Assembly (NCBI GenBank): GCA_902801475.1
Contig: CADCIO010000036.1
Span: 1 to 32,425 of the forward strand
Reading direction: 5' to 3'
Source of the DNA: an uncultured Bacteroidales bacterium
Lineage (GTDB): Bacteria; Bacteroidota; Bacteroidia; Bacteroidales; Bacteroidaceae
Length of the DNA: 32,425 bases
In this document: positions 25,401-32,181 of the stretch, piece after piece
How the letters are laid out: every line of letters begins with the position of its first letter
Numbering within the stretch: the first letter of the stretch is position 1
Translations under genes and position numbers: made by a program
Notes under the pieces: model-generated
The model's database searches: none
The model's input: only the letters and a program-made list of their open reading frames with translations
Told to the model about the DNA's origin: nothing

Positions 25401-28400
25401 GGGCTTAGCCTCAAGGAAGGTTCCGTCGCGCATCACGGTGAAGGTCACCGTCTTCAGCGATTTATTCATGTTGGTGGTCTGGCTGGCCTGTACGGTGAAG
25501 CGTGCCCGTCCGAGGCTGTCGATCATCACCGGTTCATCGTATGAACCAGGCTTCATGCCATTCTGCATCATGGCCATGCCGCCGCCCAGTCGGACGATGT
25601 CAACCTTCCCGGCTGGGTCGTTGTTGTAAAGATAGTTCTCGCCCACCTGCAACTCGATGGTATATTTGCGATCAATGCTGAACACGGGGTACGTGAAGCT
25701 GTAGATGGCCTTCGTCGTATCGGCGGGGTTCGGGAATGCCAGAGGCACCTCCACCGTCTCGCCCGTCAGTTCGCTGGCGTAGTAGTTCTTGTCGCCGAAA
25801 TAGTCGAAATTGTCGTAGCCCAACTGCTTGTAGGTCACCTCCACCGGTGCACGATAGATGCGATTGTAGATGGCGTTGTAAGTTAGCTTGGGGTCTTTCA
25901 CCGTAATGGTGTCAACGTCCTTGTAGCTGCCCGCGTAGGTAGTGGTGTTCGGGGTGAGGCAGTCGGTCAGGTCGATGACCTCGCTCACCTGTCCCTCCTG
26001 GAACAGCGTGGGATAGCCTGTGCAATACACTTGCTGCACCTTCCAGCGTACTGGTGGCAGCAGCAGTTCGTACTCGCCCGTTGTCGGGTCGGGCCATACG
26101 GTCATGCGCTTGCGCTGGGTCTTCACCGACGTGAAGTGCTTGTTGCCGTTGCGCTGGTGGCGCACCACCTCCTCACGCTCCGTCTTGTTCGGGTTCAGGT
26201 TGTCATAGACCAACCACGACGTGTTGTCGCCCTCCAAGGTGAGCACGATGGTCAGCGAGTCGCCCAGGTTGTTTGTCGAGAGGTTGTTGCCCAAAGGCTT
26301 CTGTCCCTGCTCCTCGCCGCCGACCACGCGGCCAGCGAGCTTCACCTTCGTGGCGTCGTAGAAGTAGATGCCAGCCACATCGTCGGTGAAGTTGTGGCCA
26401 GTGGCGCCCTTGAAGTAGCCGTCATTAGTAAAGTTGTGGCCGTCCATCACCACCTGGATGGTGTCGTTGCCGGGCAGCACGCGGAAGGAGAACGAGCCGT
26501 CGTACTCTGTCTCTAAGAGCTTGCCCTTCGTGTTGTAAACCTTTTTGCCGTTCACCTTGAAGTTGGCACCCTTCACGGGGATGCTCGTGCCGTCGTACAT
26601 CACGTAGCCCGAGAAGCGCTTGCCGTTCAGGATGGAGATTTCGCGCAGCGTCTCGTCGTTGCTATGGGCATCGAAGGTTACGCTGAAGCCCTTTGGCGAG
26701 AAATCTTCGCCGTGCTTGCCCACGGCACTCACATCGTAAGTGACGCTCGTACCGCCCTGGTACGACAGTTCGTCGGCCACGAAGTGACCGCTATCGTCAG
26801 TGAAGACGCTCATCACCTTTTTACCTTTATATTTGATGTCCACCTGAATGCCAGCAGCACTGGTGCCGTCGTTGAAGCGCACATAGCCATCCACGCGGCC
26901 CGTGTGCTTGCACTCGCCCACCTTCACTTCGGTCGCGGTCGAGTCACGGCCCTCGCAGTCATTCACGCCGAGCACCTTGTATTCGTAGGTAGCCAGAGGC
27001 GACACGCTGGTGTCCTCATAGCTCATATCATCCAAGAAGGCGGCAATCTCTTTCCAAGCATCGTCGCCCTGACCCTTCACGCGGCGCATCACGGTGAAGT
27101 AGTCGATAGGGTTGTTGTCGGTGTTCCAGGCCAGCAGCACGCTGCTCTGGCGAGTCGTCGTCACCAGTGTCTTGTCTATCGTACCCGTGTTCTTGTGGTA
27201 GAAGTTGGGAAGCGTCGGCTTGGTGATCTCGGCGTAAATGGGTTCCTCAACCGTCGTGGTTTCAGGAACGAGGTTGTCACCCTCCTTCGTCCAGCCGTAG
27301 GTGAAATACTGTTCCAGTTCTTCCTCAGTGGCACCAGTCATGCTACTGCCCATCACAGGCACCACTTTGTTGCCATCCACCTTCCACTCAGGACCCAGAT
27401 TCTTGGCCAGATCGTTTGCCGACAGGGAGCCTACGTTGTTCCACAATTCGCGTCTGGTCATCTTTGGCAGAGCGTTTTCGCCACTCACATACCAGTTGTC
27501 AGCGCCTAATTTCTCAACCACGTAGTTGACATTGTTATGCCTGATGCCAGAGGTATGGACCTCGGGCCAGTTTTTGTAGGTATAGTTATTTGAGCTGTTG
27601 CCAGTATTACCCCAATAATTCCAATTCGTCCAGCAGAATCCTTGGTGATCCACATAGTAAAAACCTCCGTCATCCAAGCAATTGGTTACGTGGTGATCTG
27701 CATCGCCAGACCAGCCGATGAATGATCCAGCGTAGGATGTTCCATCGTTCTTTCCATCGTTCTTGCAGCTAATGGCGCCGTCAAACAGACAGTTATTGAT
27801 GTTGATCGGAGTTGTGCCTGCGTGGCCGATGAAGCCGCCGGCATGGGTTGTGTTACAATGGATACTGACCGATACCCAGCAACTCTCGATATAGTTGCGG
27901 TCTGAGCCATCGCTGCCGCCCACTAGTCCTGCTATGTGCTGGTCGCCACCGATGCTGCCCGTGACGTGCAGATTCTTGATGGTGTAGTCAACGGCATTAC
28001 CGAACACGGGACCACCGCTGATGTTCAGTGTATGGGCGTTGCCATCGAACAAACCTTTGAAGGTCGATACACCAGCATTTACTGAGATGTCAGCATTCAG
28101 AATAGCATTGACGGACTTACTGCCACGATTGCTCACCGCATTTCTGAACTCTTCCCAGTCGCTGGTGTTGTTGATGACGTGGCAGAACTCTTTGGTGGCA
28201 TAGCTGTTCGTAGTCGTGCAGTTTCCGCCGCGTGCCCATGTCTCACTGCTTTCGGGATTGGTAGTGACTTTGTTGGGCATGAAGAGGCAGTCCACAATAG
28301 TGACAGGACTGTCGGACCAGCCCACGAAGCCACCGTTCGAGTGGCAATTGGTACCCTCAAAGCTGCCATCAAACTTACAGTTGGTGAATCTGGCTTTGGA

Positions 28401-31049
28401 ATTGGTGGCTTGTATAACGCCTATGAAACCACCGTTAGTAGCATCACCATTCACACCGCTGTTAAGGGTCATCGATGAATGGCAGTTCTCAATGTTGACA
28501 GTACTTTCTGCAAGAACTTGGCCAATGAGACCGCCTGTAAACTTATGGTTGTTATTAATGGTGCCTGCCGTGTGCAGGTTGCGGATAGTGGCATTGCCTA
28601 CATATCTGAAGGGAGCAAGACATTCTGCGCCATGGTCATTTACGCTGAAAGTCAGCGTGTGGCCGTTGCCGTCGAAAGTGCCGCGATAGTAGTTTTCTGT
28701 TTCCCAGCCGACCATGATGGTACCGGCATTAACATCGGCCGCGAGAATGGCATTCACATCATACTGACCCTTGGCGTTCTTCACCATATCCCTGAATGTA
28801 GTCCAGTCATTGGCATTACGGATGACGACCAATGCTGTGAAATCACGGGTGGCATAGCTGTTGATGACATTCAGTGACCCTGCACCAATTCGTGCCCACG
28901 TTTCGCTGCCTTCAGATTTGGTGTTAATGCTTGCAGGGGCGAAGAGACAGTTCTCAATAGTGACAGGTCCGTTGGTATAGCCCACATAGCCACCGTTATG
29001 ACTGCTGTTAGCCCCCTGAAAGCTGCCGTCGAACTTACAGTTGAGGAACGTGACAGTAGCATTGCTATTTAAGACACACACGAAACCACCGTTGGTGGCA
29101 TCGCCATTCACGCTACTATTTATAGTGACTGATGAGCGGCAGTTCTCAACAGTAGCGTTCGCATTAGGAAGGACTTGGCCAATAAGACCGCCTATAAACT
29201 TCTTGCTGGAGGTAATATTTCCTGCCACGTGCAGGTTCTTGATCGTGGCATTGCCCACCCAAACGAAGGGGGCAACATTATCTCTCTGATGGTCATACAC
29301 GTCGAAGGTCAGCGTATGACCGTTACCGTCGAAGGTACCTCGGTAGGCGATGTCGGAGTTAAAACCCACCATGGTGGAACCCGCATTCACGTCAGCATAA
29401 AGACGGGCGTTCACGTCGTACTGGCCCTTGGCTGCTTCTACCTTGTCGCGGAATGTTTTCCAGTCATTAGTATTGTGTATGGGAAAGAAGTATTCCTCCG
29501 TCTGGTCTAAGAAGTTGATGGGCGACTCGCCCTTCTCCACATACATCTCTATATCATAGTTCACGCACGAGCGCGTGAGGTTCACAATCTTGTAGCGTTG
29601 TGTGCGGTCGTTCTGGTCGAGATTGTAAATCAGGCTATCGACCACAGCACCGGCCTTGTTGCGCGACATGACGCGCAGCACCATCTGGGCGCGCTCGTCC
29701 CATACGGCACCGTGCTCGTCGGCATAGTTCCACGACACGCGGACGGTGTAGGCACGCTCGTCCTCCCACTTCGCCGAATAGTTGGCAATGCGCAGCAGGT
29801 GCAGGTTATCGACAACGCACTTCGTGCTCGAGCAAGTGTTCTTGGCCCAGTTCCAGTCTTTGGTGATGGTGCGGCGCACACGGTAGGTCAGCTTGTCGAG
29901 CGTACCGCCATTCACCAGCATGTCAGGCGTGATGTCATCCATCAGCGTGTTGTCAACGAAGGTATAGGTCGTCTGCTTGCTGACAGCGATGTAAGGCAAC
30001 TGTTGTATGGTGACGAAGTCCTTCTCCTCACCGGTAATCGAACGCTGCACCTCGAAGAAGTCGGTGGGTGTCAAGTCCTCATCGTCAGGATAGACAATGT
30101 TCCACTTCACTTCCACCTTCAAGTCCTGGCCGTCCAATTGGCGGGCGGTCAGTCCGACGGGGACGTGAATCACGGGGATGTTCTGCACCGCAGACCCTTG
30201 GTTCTCTATGAGGTAAGACCCCTTGTCGGTCGGCTCCTTGTAGCTGCAAACGACGCGGAAGTTACGGTAGGGCACACCGGCATCGAGCAGGATGGAACTG
30301 CTCTTCACGTTCTCAATCTTCTCCTCATGACGCTTGCCGGTATCGTCAGTGTACTCGTAGTGGGCACTGACAATGCTGTCGGAAGCCAGGAACCAGGGTA
30401 CTTCCAGTTTGCCCGGGTTGTTCGCGCTCAGCATGGGCAGCGAGACGAAAGGTTCCAGCTTGGCACTTGCCGCAGGCATGCTGATCTCTTTCGCCTGGAG
30501 GCCTGGCACCTCCCTTTCAAGGACGGTGGCCGAGTTACCGTTACGAGTGACCTGCCAGCTGAACCTCAGGCTCTTGCCAAGCAGGTTGTAGGGCACCGCC
30601 CACTCGGCACTGAACCCGAAGGTCTTGCCGTCGCTGTTGCGCACCACGGATTGATCTCCGCCGTTGTTCTTCGTCAGACGGAAGGTGTTTCTCGAATTAC
30701 CCAGCGTAATGTCGAAGAAACCGTCGGCAGTGGTACTGAAGTTCACCTTCAACGTGGTGTTGTCGTTGTCGATGTTCGTTTCAGACTTCCATGTGAAGAT
30801 GGTCACTGGGGAAGCACCATCTACCGACACCCGGAGGTTACCGACTTGGATCCACGTGTCCGCACCGCTCGTGTCATAGCACGGAGCCGTGAAGTAGATG
30901 ACATTCGAACCACCCAGTTCCACTGTGTAGTTGTCGGGATCGTCCTCATACGAGAGATCCGCCGCCGCCGTCTGTGGCAGCAGCCATGCGAAGAGCGCCG
31001 CTAATAGTAGCCACGGCCGTTCTCGCCAAATGTTTTTCCTTTGTTTCAT
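19425..31049 (-). CDS. Giant multidomain surface protein (beta-helix repeats, Fn3-like, two LamG domains, T9SS-like C-terminus)
   Basis: A single intact frame of 3874 residues with a Sec signal peptide (hydrophobic WLLLAALFAWLLPQTAAA). Approximate layout: residues 30-515, beta-sandwich/Fn3-like; 520-1180, three ~215-residue repeats that begin NDWKTFRD/NDWTTFRD/SDWEEFRN and contain FDGNGHTLTF and GGLIGQVL (GLUG/pectate-lyase-like helix); 1283-1376, Fn3-like; 1376-1560, two carboxypeptidase-regulatory-like domains (GRVDGYVRFNDGTS, KRFSGYVMYDGTS); 1560-2770, unrecognised, with DILRDPPGSYSSN; 2776-2933 and 2983-3153, two LamG/concanavalin-like domains (DYTLMFWFKTDADGSG, KWHHYAMTVNRG); 3417-3523 and 3740-3830, the module shared with the downstream lipoprotein; two GWNWVSFN/GWNAIGYT segments between them. 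The end, WYTISGLQLQHKPTEKGVYI plus NGKKVIIK, resembles Prevotella type IX secretion tails. It probably acts as an adhesin or glycan-binding protein; no catalytic site is seen. Confidence 0.93.
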   Translation of the reverse strand: MKQRKNIWRERPWLLLAALFAWLLPQTAAADLSYEDDPDNYTVELGGSNVIYFTAPCYDTSGADTWIQVGNLRVSVDGASPVTIFTWKSETNIDNDNTTLKVNFSTTADGFFDITLGNSRNTFRLTKNNGGDQSVVRNSDGKTFGFSAEWAVPYNLLGKSLRFSWQVTRNGNSATVLEREVPGLQAKEISMPAASAKLEPFVSLPMLSANNPGKLEVPWFLASDSIVSAHYEYTDDTGKRHEEKIENVKSSSILLDAGVPYRNFRVVCSYKEPTDKGSYLIENQGSAVQNIPVIHVPVGLTARQLDGQDLKVEVKWNIVYPDDEDLTPTDFFEVQRSITGEEKDFVTIQQLPYIAVSKQTTYTFVDNTLMDDITPDMLVNGGTLDKLTYRVRRTITKDWNWAKNTCSSTKCVVDNLHLLRIANYSAKWEDERAYTVRVSWNYADEHGAVWDERAQMVLRVMSRNKAGAVVDSLIYNLDQNDRTQRYKIVNLTRSCVNYDIEMYVEKGESPINFLDQTEEYFFPIHNTNDWKTFRDKVEAAKGQYDVNARLYADVNAGSTMVGFNSDIAYRGTFDGNGHTLTFDVYDHQRDNVAPFVWVGNATIKNLHVAGNITSSKKFIGGLIGQVLPNANATVENCRSSVTINSSVNGDATNGGFVCVLNSNATVTFLNCKFDGSFQGANSSHNGGYVGYTNGPVTIENCLFAPASINTKSEGSETWARIGAGSLNVINSYATRDFTALVVIRNANDWTTFRDMVKNAKGQYDVNAILAADVNAGTIMVGWETENYYRGTFDGNGHTLTFSVNDHGAECLAPFRYVGNATIRNLHTAGTINNNHKFTGGLIGQVLAESTVNIENCHSSMTLNSGVNGDATNGGFIGVIQATNSKARFTNCKFDGSFEGTNCHSNGGFVGWSDSPVTIVDCLFMPNKVTTNPESSETWARGGNCTTTNSYATKEFCHVINNTSDWEEFRNAVSNRGSKSVNAILNADISVNAGVSTFKGLFDGNAHTLNISGGPVFGNAVDYTIKNLHVTGSIGGDQHIAGLVGGSDGSDRNYIESCWVSVSIHCNTTHAGGFIGHAGTTPININNCLFDGAISCKNDGKNDGTSYAGSFIGWSGDADHHVTNCLDDGGFYYVDHQGFCWTNWNYWGNTGNSSNNYTYKNWPEVHTSGIRHNNVNYVVEKLGADNWYVSGENALPKMTRRELWNNVGSLSANDLAKNLGPEWKVDGNKVVPVMGSSMTGATEEELEQYFTYGWTKEGDNLVPETTTVEEPIYAEITKPTLPNFYHKNTGTIDKTLVTTTRQSSVLLAWNTDNNPIDYFTVMRRVKGQGDDAWKEIAAFLDDMSYEDTSVSPLATYEYKVLGVNDCEGRDSTATEVKVGECKHTGRVDGYVRFNDGTSAAGIQVDIKYKGKKVMSVFTDDSGHFVADELSYQGGTSVTYDVSAVGKHGEDFSPKGFSVTFDAHSNDETLREISILNGKRFSGYVMYDGTSIPVKGANFKVNGKKVYNTKGKLLETEYDGSFSFRVLPGNDTIQVVMDGHNFTNDGYFKGATGHNFTDDVAGIYFYDATKVKLAGRVVGGEEQGQKPLGNNLSTNNLGDSLTIVLTLEGDNTSWLVYDNLNPNKTEREEVVRHQRNGNKHFTSVKTQRKRMTVWPDPTTGEYELLLPPVRWKVQQVYCTGYPTLFQEGQVSEVIDLTDCLTPNTTTYAGSYKDVDTITVKDPKLTYNAIYNRIYRAPVEVTYKQLGYDNFDYFGDKNYYASELTGETVEVPLAFPNPADTTKAIYSFTYPVFSIDRKYTIELQVGENYLYNNDPAGKVDIVRLGGGMAMMQNGMKPGSYDEPVMIDSLGRARFTVQASQTTNMNKSLKTVTFTVMRDGTFLEAKPLQGYVLNMFPVGESTELLTDGQPLLFDILRDPPGSYSSNTLAKGATLNYSYMMNLTLMAGIMITYKDGKKLQTLSATVVAPQGSGTAVGPISAGETQEGSIDQFIYTAQGSKAFSYTMAIGNNISTSGDPSMVGADADLYIGAVQNVVVTPMSTVRAVNKKMFDEIAGRQGGINKASEMTKDIDYGTVVKIAEGVDAKGDSIYLIRDVALGYGPKIQSQFIYSQKQILTQIIPNKAKEIVDMMFCGTKDEAQAIADRTGKPVYWSLREPKDSMFAVVNKQLSDRAYNYNIDKAEKGINYMVVIPNGTSPDQFNDEVTEKYQIIKAWTEMIAQNEFEKLQASDLLTNYDIAGAQGVNYSETFDSNFSNSWTHHFPVATEVDYFGPGISYVTSAFSIGATIVSSILATMEEMKYWKSPGVATSKVDISKDDGWNASLDFAGKLSQWTITPVALYQTVGANSEAKAFNRTESFTIATDPMSRLSVDVYRVKPLYEYDKSGSLVHNMINPRYIANDSVGVTNIFTNYQFEKMTDLVTDFVGKEAREDGLTGPRGFVFRTRGGATQNPWEDQRATKFYETGRELDARTLKIVNPKIRLDKQDVSGVSINDAAHFKVYVSNESEKPEATEGLTVLQLFSVDQTNTNGAKISVNGQTLTTGGMTISVVPGSETELDMEVRAGQGFDFDGLTIGVMSPTDAVNTKELISFNVHYLHEAGGLAIAVPGDKWVLNTNAQMDSKRGWYLPVTINGFDRHQHNFDHIEFQYKESQRGDDSWTNICSFYADPTLMANANGVRKLIPENGNIVTEFFGEGWVMERTYDLRAVLFCRNGNDFLTTSSKIISGIKDTRRPQLFGTPEPKSGLLTSGDDIIFNFSEDIEYNYLSAITNFEVKGEVNNDNLSEMVSVQFAGKASVESEAKRNFSGKNLTIDLMVKPAETGRDMPLFSHGTNGQKLQLWLTKDFKLKAVVNDKTFTSDEAIVKEGFTQVAVSINQTDSTLTFFNGGVEIGRNKLSALYTGTGPLIFGRTNELDRSESQYYEGRMMEARLWYTAMDGGLIGTTYGSRRLTGYEKDLVDYYPMNEGSGDYVIDHTQGANAKLIDASWAIPQGLSLHVDKADKGVLLDKNAINRTAEQDYTLMFWFKTDADGSGTLLSNGRGLREDNGAVNQFHIGFEADTLRYRSNGFVADVPGKWSDGKWHHYAMTVNRGHSVANIYMDKELVTTFETDTLGGISGGYPLIGASRYDIVNETDTLLRQDGLTPLKGNVDELLFFEQALPQQLISTYATKSPNGDEKGLLTYLGFDRIERQKDNDLELVPYAYSKKIYLDDKGQPRYQLNPETKEPTETLVRDYVFIDDETIVKTHFDQSTAAPVVPYEEVKNLKFGFIGRGNQLLVELDENAARLNHRNIYVTVRDIEDKNGNTMASPQTACYYVNNSSLQWLVNKLDATIKYGSGEECELPFYNYSASSHTFTIENCPKWLTLDKNSDVVAPQMMDYVTATASKDLNIGTYNEIIYLTDEEGITEPFYLNLTVEGEQPEWAQSVSGELLEHSMSISGQVYLYDELDTDSRDIVGVFDDKNVCHGFANISHSTSTGETGLFLTVYDNEEDGTELKFRLWQYSTGREIVLTPESTIKFANSAVLGTDTPVRFDGSNNFIQYFNLKKGWNWVSFNVSSKQLDKMNLLLNSMPWQNGDIVTDMSSDTTVVYKDSLWLASGKVKDVPISSKKAYAIKVQEACSIPVEGTVIKDEDERTIDLKQGWNAIGYTPVTNLSVETALSDYYDYAEAGDVIKSHTEFAYFTKTGSVGRWRGSLQYMKPGEGYMLLRKGTSDASFTYPYYEQGNNFFEDASPSAVRKAAAQSPNTMSVSAVVEGFETEVGDVLVAYANGEVVGEAVVLNGPTLETRIATEPTEPIYLSIAGNAQQPIWFAIERDGEIVASTNELMTFKVNAVIGSPDEPTAINFEQVEYEDGKWYTISGLQLQHKPTEKGVYIYNGKKVIIK
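27500..29490 (-). repeat. Three tandem ~650-bp coding repeats in the giant gene
   Basis: The repeated protein unit of ~215 residues starts at about 29485, 28825 and 28175. The first two units are close in sequence (AKGQYDVNARLYADVNAG versus AKGQYDVNAILAADVNAG), whereas the third is shorter and more diverged. Each ends in a CLF strand and a conserved SYAT or similar. Confidence 0.75.
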
Positions 31050-31097
31050 AGTTTTGGATTTTTATATGATTAATTTTTTTGTTAGTATTGATTGTCA

Positions 31098-31661
31098 TCA
31101 AGTATCACTTTCCCTCTCAGTCACGAAACATGCCACCAGCGCGTAGGTGATGGTGGGGCGTATCCAGATTTCGGTCAACGAGTAGTTGGTGTATTCGTTG
31201 ATAGGTTCAATATAGATGTCGTAGTTGTAAAGTGTGGCGATGAGTATGTCGATGATGCAGAGAACCCACAGGTTGCGCTTGGTGTAGCTCTGCCAGTTCT
31301 TGCGCGCATAGAAGAATGTAAGCATGCAGAGCAGCAGCACCGAGAGGACAAGACATATCAAGTGAAGAGAGAAAAAAGCCAAGGGCGGCGGGAAGAGGAT
31401 GTCGCGCAACAGCACCGTCATGCCCACACAGATGGAACACCAGTAGTTGAACTGCTGGGTGGTGATGCGGTAGTTGAAGAAATACATCCCGATCATCACC
31501 AGACAGGCGATGTAGAATAGGTTGAGCACCAATTCGGGCCATGCTTCCTGCAAGCCATAGTGACCAATCGCATAAAGCATCACACCCACCGAGACGATGG
31601 CAGCCACCACGGTGATGCCAATGTCAAATATCTTTGCGTTTTTCTTGAATCGTGTCTGCAT
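31098..31661 (-). CDS. Six-helix integral membrane protein of unknown function
   Basis: 187 residues with about six hydrophobic helices (near residues 12-34, 42-62, 73-90, 92-115, 126-145 and 160-178), a basic N-terminus (MQTRFKKNAK) and the basic loop ARKNWQSYTKRN, suggesting cytoplasmic sides there. I recognise no family. It is the first gene of the transcript that continues, after a 48-nt AT-rich gap, into the giant surface protein. A role in export or assembly of that protein is possible but rests only on position. Confidence 0.8.
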   Translation of the reverse strand: MQTRFKKNAKIFDIGITVVAAIVSVGVMLYAIGHYGLQEAWPELVLNLFYIACLVMIGMYFFNYRITTQQFNYWCSICVGMTVLLRDILFPPPLAFFSLHLICLVLSVLLLCMLTFFYARKNWQSYTKRNLWVLCIIDILIATLYNYDIYIEPINEYTNYSLTEIWIRPTITYALVACFVTERESDT

Positions 31662-31682
31662 ATATTAAATTCGTTTTGCAGA

Positions 31683-31714
31683 CAAAGTAAGGTGTTTTTT
31701 TCTAAATTAACAAA
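31683..31714 (-). promoter_or_regulatory. Promoter of the membrane protein/giant protein operon
   Basis: On the minus strand: -33 TTTG (31711-31714), a 20-base spacer, and -7 TTACTTTG (31683-31690), one base off TAnnTTTG, about 22 nt before the ATG at 31661. No other promoter is seen in the 48-nt gap before the giant gene. Confidence 0.6.
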
Positions 31715-31789
31715 CATTAAGCACCTTAAAGTGTATTTTTTGTGAATTTTGCAACAAATTTTGTGGTTTTTGCACCCCCTTCCCTCGTT

Positions 31790-31828
31790 TTTTCAGAAAG
31801 GGGAAGGCTGCAATCTGCAACCTTCCCC
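31790..31828 (-). terminator. Hairpin terminator, second full copy of the GGGGAAGG repeat
   Basis: Arms GGGGAAGG (31800-31807) and CCTTCCCC (31821-31828), extended by TGCA/TGCA inside. On the minus strand it is followed by TTTCTGAAAAAACGAGGGAA. It lies downstream of the smalltalk gene and is homologous to 11522-11570. Confidence 0.7.
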
Positions 31829-31837
31829 TTCTCATTT

Positions 31838-31856
31838 CCAGCCCACGCGCTGGGCG
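31838..31856. repeat. Palindromic repeat, copy 4
   Basis: CCAGCCCACGCGCTGGGCG, the exact reverse complement of the copy inside the PLP enzyme gene (15752-15770). Confidence 0.8.
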
Positions 31857-31862
31857 ATAGCC

Positions 31863-31909
31863 TAATTTTCAATTTTCAACTGTCAACTGTCAATTGTCAA
31901 CTGTCAACT
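31863..31909. repeat. ACTGTCAACTGTCAATTGTCAA repeat array at the smalltalk 3' end
   Basis: Six tandem near-copies of a 7-bp unit (TCAACTG/TCAATTG) after TTTTCAATTTTCAA. The array overlaps the last codons of the smalltalk gene. Confidence 0.85.
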
Positions 31910-32011
31910 GACCAGTTTCATGCAGCTCGTAGTTCCCAGAGCAGTCAGTGCTGCCGTGAGGATGGACACCACCACCTGAATGATGTTCCGCCAGAGATCC
32001 TTGTTCTTCAT
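31904..32011 (-). CDS. Smalltalk-family microprotein
   Basis: 35 residues: MKNKDLWRNIIQVV, VSILTAALTAL, GTTSCMKLVS. This is the layout of the Bacteroidetes 'smalltalk' family: a short basic start, one hydrophobic helix with the conserved IQVVVSILTA core, and a terminal T-S-C. The cysteine (residue 30) after LGTTS could be a lipid-attachment or disulfide site. The biological role is unknown. The family is often found beside HU-family proteins, as here (171 nt upstream), and commonly with a downstream N-acetylmuramoyl-alanine amidase, which is absent in this window. The TGA stop at 31904-31906 falls at the edge of the repeat array, so the KLVS tail may be acquired. The start follows no clear Shine-Dalgarno site. 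Confidence 0.82.
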   Translation of the reverse strand: MKNKDLWRNIIQVVVSILTAALTALGTTSCMKLVS

Positions 32012-32020
32012 GATTGATAA

Positions 32021-32075
32021 GCAGACCCTCTCTGTCCTTCGGACATCTCCCCCGTGGAGGGGGAGAGCCGTCCGG
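32021..32075. repeat. GC-rich palindromic repeat with CTCCCCCGTGGAGGGGGAG hairpin
   Basis: TCTCCCCC and GGGGGAGA pair around GTGGA (32046-32066 region). The flanking AGACCCTCTC is also found, in opposite orientation, at the second copy (32126-32181). Confidence 0.65.
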
Positions 32076-32125
32076 CTTGTAGGGCATTTTGTTTTAAGGT
32101 TAATACTTGGTTTGAGTTCTCGTTA

Positions 32126-32181
32126 GGCACACCCCGAAGGGCTCCCTCCCCCTTTACGGGGGAGGGCTGGGGAGAGGGTCT
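32126..32181. repeat. Second GC-rich palindromic repeat, opposite orientation
   Basis: CCCTCCCCC and GGGGGAGGG pair around TTTAC, followed by GGAGAGGGTC. It begins 3 nt downstream of the HU-family gene's stop on the minus strand and may act as its terminator. Confidence 0.65.

Noticed and set aside
29598..31004. A 468-codon open frame on the plus strand opposite the giant gene
   Set aside because: It is antisense to a clearly coding frame with signal peptide and domains. Its translation is rich in His/Val/Arg of the kind given by reverse-complement codon bias, and it has no promoter.
31890..32087. A 65-codon minus-strand frame over the smalltalk region
   Set aside because: It reads through GC-rich hairpin repeats in another frame and is replaced by the better-supported smalltalk gene.
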